A stretch of DNA of 64,000 nt, from contig JBFWUW010000002.1 in the NCBI GenBank assembly GCA_050247075.1, positions 62,001 to 126,000 of the forward strand, given 5' to 3'. Positions 59,630 through 64,000 of this stretch are shown here, one piece after another. The position numbers and the translations under genes were made by a program. The DNA is from JBFWUW01 sp050247075. Lineage in GTDB: Bacteria > Planctomycetota > Planctomycetia > Pirellulales > JBFWUW01. The notes beneath the pieces are model-generated. The model ran no database searches and had not been told where the DNA came from. It saw nothing but the letters and a program-made list of their open reading frames with translations. Position 1 is the stretch's first letter, and the number at the start of each line of letters is the position of its first letter.

Positions 59630-61270
59630 ATGCCACGCTTTCAGAAAATTTTGAGCAGCAAAATTGCCCAAACGGGGCTGTTTGGGCTAATAACGGCAGG
59701 CGCTTTGGCTTGTCTGCCAGGACATATCTGGGCAATCACCCCGGACAGTCCAGAAGTCAAGGAAGTCGTGGCCAAGGCCAAGGTCTACTTGGGTCGGCAG
59801 GCCGGCGGATCGAGCACCGGACAAAAGGTCTTGTGCGGCTACGCCATGCTCAAAGCTGGCCATGATGCCAACGACCCCGTTGTGCAGTTGGCCCGCGACG
59901 CCATCTACGCGGAGCACGGCCCGTTAACCAGAACGTCATATGAAGCTTCGATTTTCCTGCTTTTCTTGGTGAATCTCGACGCCGAAGCCAATCGGGCCAA
60001 GATTGAGGAATTGCACGCCAAACTGCTTCAAATCCAAAAGCCCTTTGGCGCTTGGGGCTACATCGACCAGGGGACGGGCGATACCTCGATGACCCAGTAC
60101 GCCACGCTGACGCTATGGGAGTTGGACCACAAAGGCTTTAAGACACCCGAGGAAGTTTGGGGAAAAGCCTGCAACTGGTTTTTGCGGACGCAAGATCCTA
60201 GTGGTACGTGGGCGTATCAGGCGCAAGATCCCGGCAGTTTTACGTTGATTACACAAGACCCATTGACCACGAATCAACATAGCCTGGCGGCAGGGGCGGC
60301 CGGCAGTTTATACATCATGTCGGATCACTTTGGCTTGGCGGCTCCAGAGCCCAAGGCGGAAAATGAAAAAGATATCCCAGACGCGCTGAAGGTGGTGGGC
60401 GGCAAGAAGGAAAAGAAAAGTTCCGCCATGGCGGCCGGGGTTGATGCTTCCCGCATTCACGCGGCCCTGCAACGCGCGGACGCCTGGCACGATACCAACT
60501 TCACGCCGAATCCCAAGAAATACGACTATTACTATTTGTACGCCTACGAGCGCTATCAGGCCTTCAAGGCCGTGGCCGAACGCCGCCCCGTGGATGACGA
60601 AGAGGCCTGGTACGATGCAGGCTTTGAGTTTCTCAAACGCATGCAACTTTCGGACGGCAGTTGGAACTACGGAAACCTGGCGATCTTGGAAAATACGGCC
60701 TTTGGCATCTTGTTTCTGGTGCGGCCGTCCAAGAAATCGCTAGCCGACCGCGCTTCGGACCTGGGTAGCGGCTCGTTGATAGGCGGGCACGGGCTGCCCA
60801 AGAGTGGCGAAGAACTGCGCGAGCGGGCCGGCAAGCTGGGGCCCAAGCCGCTGCGGGGACCGGCCGACGCCATGCTAAAAATCATCGAAGATCCCGACAA
60901 TCCCGATCTCTCCCGCGCCGCCGCGGGACTGGGCGAGTTTGTCATGGAAGCCGACGAGGCCACGCTCTCCAAGCTGGCGGGCCAGCTTCGCGGATTGGCC
61001 AACGGCAAATCACCAGAAGCCCGCGCGCTGGCCATCAAGGCCCTGGCCCGCACGCGCAATTTGGACGACGTGCCACTGCTGATTGCCGCCCTGGCCGATC
61101 CCGCCGAGACCGTGGCCCAGGAGGCCCACAGCGGGCTGCGATTTCTCAGCCGCAAATTTACCAGCATCAGCCCGGACATTCCCGAACGTGGAGCCGATCG
61201 GCGTTTGGCCACCGAACGCTGGAAGGCCTGGTTCCGCTCCGTCCGACCGAATGCGGAATTCTTGGAATAG
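59630..61270 (+). CDS. Secreted terpene-cyclase-like alpha/alpha toroid protein with HEAT tail
   Basis: 546 residues. Signal peptide or anchor to about residue 35. The main part has squalene-cyclase/prenyltransferase-like toroid repeats (KPFGAWGYIDQGTGDTSMTQYATLTLW, FLRTQDPSGTWAYQ, MQLSDGSWNYGNLAILENTAFGILFL), without the DxDD or DTAE motifs of real cyclases. The C-terminal ~120 residues look like HEAT repeats (ARALAIKALARTRNLDDVPLLIAAL). A protein-binding role is more likely than catalysis. First gene of a cluster with ExbB/ExbD homologues, 25 bases before the next gene. I chose ATG 59630; the upstream frame is not conserved. Confidence 0.83.
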   Translation: MPRFQKILSSKIAQTGLFGLITAGALACLPGHIWAITPDSPEVKEVVAKAKVYLGRQAGGSSTGQKVLCGYAMLKAGHDANDPVVQLARDAIYAEHGPLTRTSYEASIFLLFLVNLDAEANRAKIEELHAKLLQIQKPFGAWGYIDQGTGDTSMTQYATLTLWELDHKGFKTPEEVWGKACNWFLRTQDPSGTWAYQAQDPGSFTLITQDPLTTNQHSLAAGAAGSLYIMSDHFGLAAPEPKAENEKDIPDALKVVGGKKEKKSSAMAAGVDASRIHAALQRADAWHDTNFTPNPKKYDYYYLYAYERYQAFKAVAERRPVDDEEAWYDAGFEFLKRMQLSDGSWNYGNLAILENTAFGILFLVRPSKKSLADRASDLGSGSLIGGHGLPKSGEELRERAGKLGPKPLRGPADAMLKIIEDPDNPDLSRAAAGLGEFVMEADEATLSKLAGQLRGLANGKSPEARALAIKALARTRNLDDVPLLIAALADPAETVAQEAHSGLRFLSRKFTSISPDIPERGADRRLATERWKAWFRSVRPNAEFLE

Positions 61271-61295
61271 CCCCTCCATTTCTGGAAGTTAGTTC

Positions 61296-62225
61296 ATGGC
61301 AACCGCGACACAACCTGGCCCGGCCAGCCCTCTTGTTTCATCGCGCAAGAAACTGGGGGGGCAGTCTTCCTACGAACGCGTGGCCAGCGGGCTCTTGGCG
61401 ACCATCACCCTGGTGGGCCTGGGCGTGGTGATCCTGGTTTTTCTTTGGTTGTCGGTGCGCCTGCTGACGCCCCCCGCCCAGCCAATTATTGAACTGCCGC
61501 ACGAAGATGACTTTGGCGGATTCGAGAACGGCGTCTTTGGTGAGAGCATGCAGGTCGACGGACCGCCGATGGAAGAGATCGCCCGCGAAAGCGACCTGTT
61601 CCAAGAGCCAGCGCTGGAAAAAGTCGTGGCCAACATGGTCGATACCGTGGCGCTGCTGCAAGCCGATCTGGACGACCCATCGCTGGTGGACGACCCGCAG
61701 ACGGGCGGCCAAGGGGGATCGGTCGGCGATGGCAACGCACCTGCGCTGGGAGAAGGTGGGGGCGGCAAAGGAGGCGTGCGCCGCGGCACGCGGTGGGTGA
61801 TCCGCTATCTCGAGGGGGGATCGCTGGAAGACTACGCCCGGCAGTTGGATTTTTTTGGCGTGGAACTCGGCGTCATGGCCGCCGGCGACCAGGTGCAATA
61901 CGCGGCAAATCTGGTGAACCCGCGGCCGACTTCGCGCAACGGCACCCGCGAGGGGGAGCAACGGCTATTCTTTTCCTGGCGTGACGGCACCCTCCAGCGG
62001 GCCGACCGCGAACTGCTGCAACGGGCCGGCATCGACACTTCGGGCAAGTCCGTGTTGCAGTTCTATACTAAGAACGTCGAGGACCAGATCGCCACCCAGG
62101 AGATGCTGTACCTGCAAAAGCGGTTTCCGGGCCGCGATTTGCGCCAGGTTCGCCGCACCTTTTTGTCCGTCAAGGCCCAAGGCAACGGCTACATTTTTGA
62201 GGTGACGGACCAGACCTATTTTTGA
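61296..62225 (+). CDS. Single-pass envelope protein linked to ExbBD cluster
   Basis: 309 residues. Short cytoplasmic tail, one membrane helix (about 33-57, LLATITLVGLGVVILVFLWLSVRLL), an acidic region, a Gly-rich hinge near 145-160 (GEGGGGKGG) and a C-terminal domain (WVIRYLEGGSLEDYARQLDFFGVELGV, QRLFFSWRDGTLQ, LQKRFPGRDLRQVRRTFLSV). The topology (N-terminal helix, flexible linker, periplasmic domain) is TonB-like, but no TonB sequence signature is visible. Position between the toroid protein and exbB suggests it is the energy-using partner or a structural part of the machine. GGAAG precedes ATG 61296. Confidence 0.75.
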   Translation: MATATQPGPASPLVSSRKKLGGQSSYERVASGLLATITLVGLGVVILVFLWLSVRLLTPPAQPIIELPHEDDFGGFENGVFGESMQVDGPPMEEIARESDLFQEPALEKVVANMVDTVALLQADLDDPSLVDDPQTGGQGGSVGDGNAPALGEGGGGKGGVRRGTRWVIRYLEGGSLEDYARQLDFFGVELGVMAAGDQVQYAANLVNPRPTSRNGTREGEQRLFFSWRDGTLQRADRELLQRAGIDTSGKSVLQFYTKNVEDQIATQEMLYLQKRFPGRDLRQVRRTFLSVKAQGNGYIFEVTDQTYF

Positions 62226-62379
62226 TGCCCTTGGCCGCCGTGGCGGTGTATCATTCACGTTTTCGCGGTGGGCCTGGATTGCATCAGGCGGTTCCGTTGC
62301 CATTCGCACCCACATCGTCGGCAACGGAAGAATCTCCCGCGGTAGAGTTTTTATGTTGACGTTACTGGCTGGCACCCTC

Positions 62380-62398
62380 CCGCGGCCGATGGCCGCGG
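62380..62398. promoter_or_regulatory. Short GC hairpin upstream of exbB
   Basis: CCGCGGCC (62380-62387) pairs with GGCCGCGG (62391-62398) around loop GAT, 50 bases before the exbB start. It could separate expression of the first two genes from exbB/exbD. The 222-base gap in which it lies holds no gene I can support. Confidence 0.4.
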
Positions 62399-62447
62399 CC
62401 CGGTTCGCATCCTCTATTCCACAACGACTGTTCACTTTCGGCGAAGC

Positions 62448-63095
62448 ATGGAAACACTCACGGAAATACTGGGATATGTCATCTACGGTGCCCAGGCCCT
62501 TACGGCCGCCTGGGGCCTGTATTGCGCCATTGCCGTCTGGCGCCGCGTGGCACAGTCGCGGTTTCGCAACGAGGACGAGCAGAGCGAGTTTCTGGCGGAA
62601 ATTGAACAAGGCTTGTCGCAAGGCAACTTCGACGGCGTGGCGGCCCATTGTGAGGATGACAGCCGCGTGCTGCCGCAACTCATCGGCCTGGCCGTGGCCA
62701 ACCGCAACCTGGGCTATGCCAAAATTCGCCAACTGGTGGCCGACCGCTTTCAGCGCGACGTTCTGTCGGAGATTGAGTACCGCCTGAGCTGGGTGCTAAC
62801 TGTCACCAAGACCGCCCCCATGCTGGGCCTGTTTGGCACGGTCGGCGGCATGATGGGGGCCTTTCGTACGTTGGGCGGCGGCGACAAGATCGACGCCGCC
62901 ACCCTGGCCAATAACATATCCCTGGCCCTGGTGACAACGGTCATCGGACTGGCCGTGGCCATTCCATTGATGGTCATCGTGGCGGCCCTCAATGTGCGCA
63001 TCAAAAAGCTGGAAGAGCTTGTCGGCCTGGGGCTAAGCCAGTTCCTGGAGATGCTCAAGCCCGCGCTCGACCGCGTTTACCGCCGAGGAGCCTGA
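62448..63095 (+). CDS. exbB: MotA/TolQ/ExbB-type proton channel protein
   Basis: 215 residues with three membrane helices: one near 10-30, one in SWVLTVTKTAPMLGLFGTVGGMMGAF and one in NISLALVTTVIGLAVAIPLMVIVAAL. The TAPMLGLFGTV motif, with the Thr facing the pore, is the family signature. With ExbD proteins it forms a proton-driven motor that energises envelope processes. Starts 222 bases after the anchored protein and is followed by exbD after 3 bases. Which envelope process it drives is unknown. Confidence 0.93.
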   Translation: METLTEILGYVIYGAQALTAAWGLYCAIAVWRRVAQSRFRNEDEQSEFLAEIEQGLSQGNFDGVAAHCEDDSRVLPQLIGLAVANRNLGYAKIRQLVADRFQRDVLSEIEYRLSWVLTVTKTAPMLGLFGTVGGMMGAFRTLGGGDKIDAATLANNISLALVTTVIGLAVAIPLMVIVAALNVRIKKLEELVGLGLSQFLEMLKPALDRVYRRGA

Positions 63096-63098
63096 TCC

Positions 63099-63584
63099 AT
63101 GCCGATCGCCGCGCCACCCCGGCTGGATGATGAAGCCGAAGGGCCCGCCATCGTGCCGCGCCGCAATCGGCAAGATATTGAGATGGACATGACTCCCATG
63201 ATCGACTGCACGTTCTTGTTGTTGATCTTTTTCACCGTCGGCGCCAAGCTGGAATCGGGGGCGGAACTGCAACTCCCCGCGGCCCGCTATGGCACCGGCA
63301 TGAACCCCGACAAGGCCGTCATTGTGACCATTATCAAGGCCGACGACGACAAGGTTAAAATCTACCTGGGCGATGGCGCGGTTGGCACGCCATTGTCATC
63401 GGAGCCGGCTGACCAGACGCTGGCCATCCGCGAGGCCTTCGAGAGGGTGCCCGGCAAGGACAGCCTGTTGATCAAGGCCGACCGTGGCGTAAGAGTGGGC
63501 GACCTGCGCGCGGTGGCCAGGGCGGCCGCCGAAGTCGAGGGAATCACCGTGCTGTACGACGCGGTGATGGAGTCTTCGGAGTAA
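63099..63584 (+). CDS. exbD: ExbD/TolR-type proton channel subunit
   Basis: 161 residues. N-terminal cytoplasmic tail, one membrane helix beginning with MDMTPMIDCTFLLLIFF, in which the Asp of MID is the proton-carrying residue, then a periplasmic domain (PDKAVIVTIIKADDDKVKIYLGDG, SLLIKADRGVRVGDLRAVARAA). Typical ExbD length is 130-145, so the tail is slightly long. Three bases after exbB and three before the second exbD-like gene: one operon. Having two ExbD types beside one ExbB is frequent in planctomycetes. Confidence 0.94.
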   Translation: MPIAAPPRLDDEAEGPAIVPRRNRQDIEMDMTPMIDCTFLLLIFFTVGAKLESGAELQLPAARYGTGMNPDKAVIVTIIKADDDKVKIYLGDGAVGTPLSSEPADQTLAIREAFERVPGKDSLLIKADRGVRVGDLRAVARAAAEVEGITVLYDAVMESSE

Positions 63585-63587
63585 ACG

Positions 63588-64000
63588 ATGCCTATCCGCT
63601 TCAAATGCAGCAACTGCGGCAAAAAGCTCAAAGCCCACGACGGCCAAGGGGGAATGGAAGTTCTCTGCTCGGGTTGCGGGCAAACGCTGCGGGTGCCTGA
63701 GGAAACGGCCGCACCGCCTGCCGCGGCACCCTCTTCAACGGCACCCCCTTCCGCCACGGTTGCGGACATAACGCCCCCTGCGGCGGCGTCCCCAGTTGCG
63801 TCAACCGCCGCGACTGCGCCAGCATCCGCATGGCAGCGGCCCGTCGCGTCAGCCCCCGCCGCTGAGCCACCCGATTCCGCCGAGCCGGAGTTCGTACTGG
63901 CCAAACGGCCCTTGCCCGACGACGAAGTCGACATGACTCCCATGATCGACATGACATTCTTGTTGTTGATCTTTTTCATGGTGACGGCGTCGTTTGCCTT
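63588..64000 (+). CDS. Zinc-ribbon/ExbD fusion (partial, right edge)
   Basis: 137 codons seen; the 3' end is outside the window. Residues 6-35 form a zinc ribbon: C-S-N-C near 7-10 and C-S-G-C near 29-32. A long Ala/Pro/Ser/Thr-rich linker (about 38-105) follows, then D-E-V-D-M-T-P-M-I-D-M-T-F and the start of the membrane helix of ExbD, with the key Asp. The ribbon and linker must lie on the cytoplasmic side. Gene order exbB, exbD, ribbon-exbD with three-base gaps implies they work together; the ribbon may dock a cytoplasmic partner. Confidence 0.88.
   Translation, partial: MPIRFKCSNCGKKLKAHDGQGGMEVLCSGCGQTLRVPEETAAPPAAAPSSTAPPSATVADITPPAAASPVASTAATAPASAWQRPVASAPAAEPPDSAEPEFVLAKRPLPDDEVDMTPMIDMTFLLLIFFMVTASFA

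Overview
The window reads as chromosome from a planctomycete, most likely a Pirellulales-type member of the Planctomycetota. The case rests on gene content: two DUF1501 Tat-exported proteins, two DUF1559 prepilin-type proteins with the H-X9-DG tail, a DUF1080 protein, a DUF1570-type peptidase, several large Ser/Thr kinases, an ECF sigma/anti-sigma pair, a zinc-ribbon/ExbD fusion and a PTPS-related membrane protein, in GC-rich DNA with sparse operons. I see no rRNA, tRNA, CRISPR array, transposase, integrase or phage gene.

Layout. 1-2056: 5' part of a protein with two tandem kinase domains, leaving the window on the left. 2428-6373: two DUF1501 proteins and a phosphotriesterase-family hydrolase, tightly coupled. 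6479-8563: metG. 8928-11531: a lipoprotein and two DUF1559 paralogues. 12167-16221: a Gfo/Idh/MocA oxidoreductase, threonine synthase and a PQQ-type beta-propeller. 16634-20053: glycosyltransferase, DUF2334 deacetylase-like protein and nucleotide-sugar dehydrogenase (surface polysaccharide). 20155-25127: pyruvate carboxylase and a CobB/CbiA-like protein that has lost its key motifs. 25453-32517: PTPS-related membrane protein, lone receiver, peptidase, DUF1080, a lipoprotein, a small zinc-ribbon membrane protein and a Cys-rich Tat lipoprotein. 32758-38830: a DAB-type inorganic carbon uptake operon with an extra NuoM-like subunit. 39329-46288: SGNH hydrolase, glutamate dehydrogenase, cyclic-nucleotide-fold protein, fatty acid desaturase and a Cache/Ser-Thr kinase. 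46493-50937: HEAT protein, small secreted protein, intradiol dioxygenase, and a sigma/anti-sigma/PDZ operon. 51131-54473: TPC-type P-ATPase and an enolase-superfamily protein. 54673-59360: response regulator, six-PAS histidine kinase and an unlisted 42-residue zinc-ribbon protein. 59630-64000: toroid protein, anchored protein, ExbB, ExbD and a zinc-ribbon/ExbD fusion cut by the window end.

Genes that plausibly work together: the DAB operon could supply bicarbonate, which pyruvate carboxylase consumes. The 16.6-20.1 kb genes fit surface polysaccharide synthesis. The 59.6-64 kb cluster looks like an energised envelope machine. The two-component pair (54.7-58.9 kb) and sigma/anti-sigma/PDZ unit are self-contained signalling operons.

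The most unusual non-coding signal is a set of small intergenic elements: GTAGGAG-led mini-hairpins whose stems vary by compensatory changes, nested inverted repeats near gene ends (27.3, 32.7 and 46.4 kb), degenerate heptamer arrays and a 32-bp dispersed repeat concentrated between 47 and 55 kb. Among proteins the standouts are the expanded DAB operon, the degenerate CobB-like protein, the C-x5-C repeat lipoprotein and the tandem-kinase protein.
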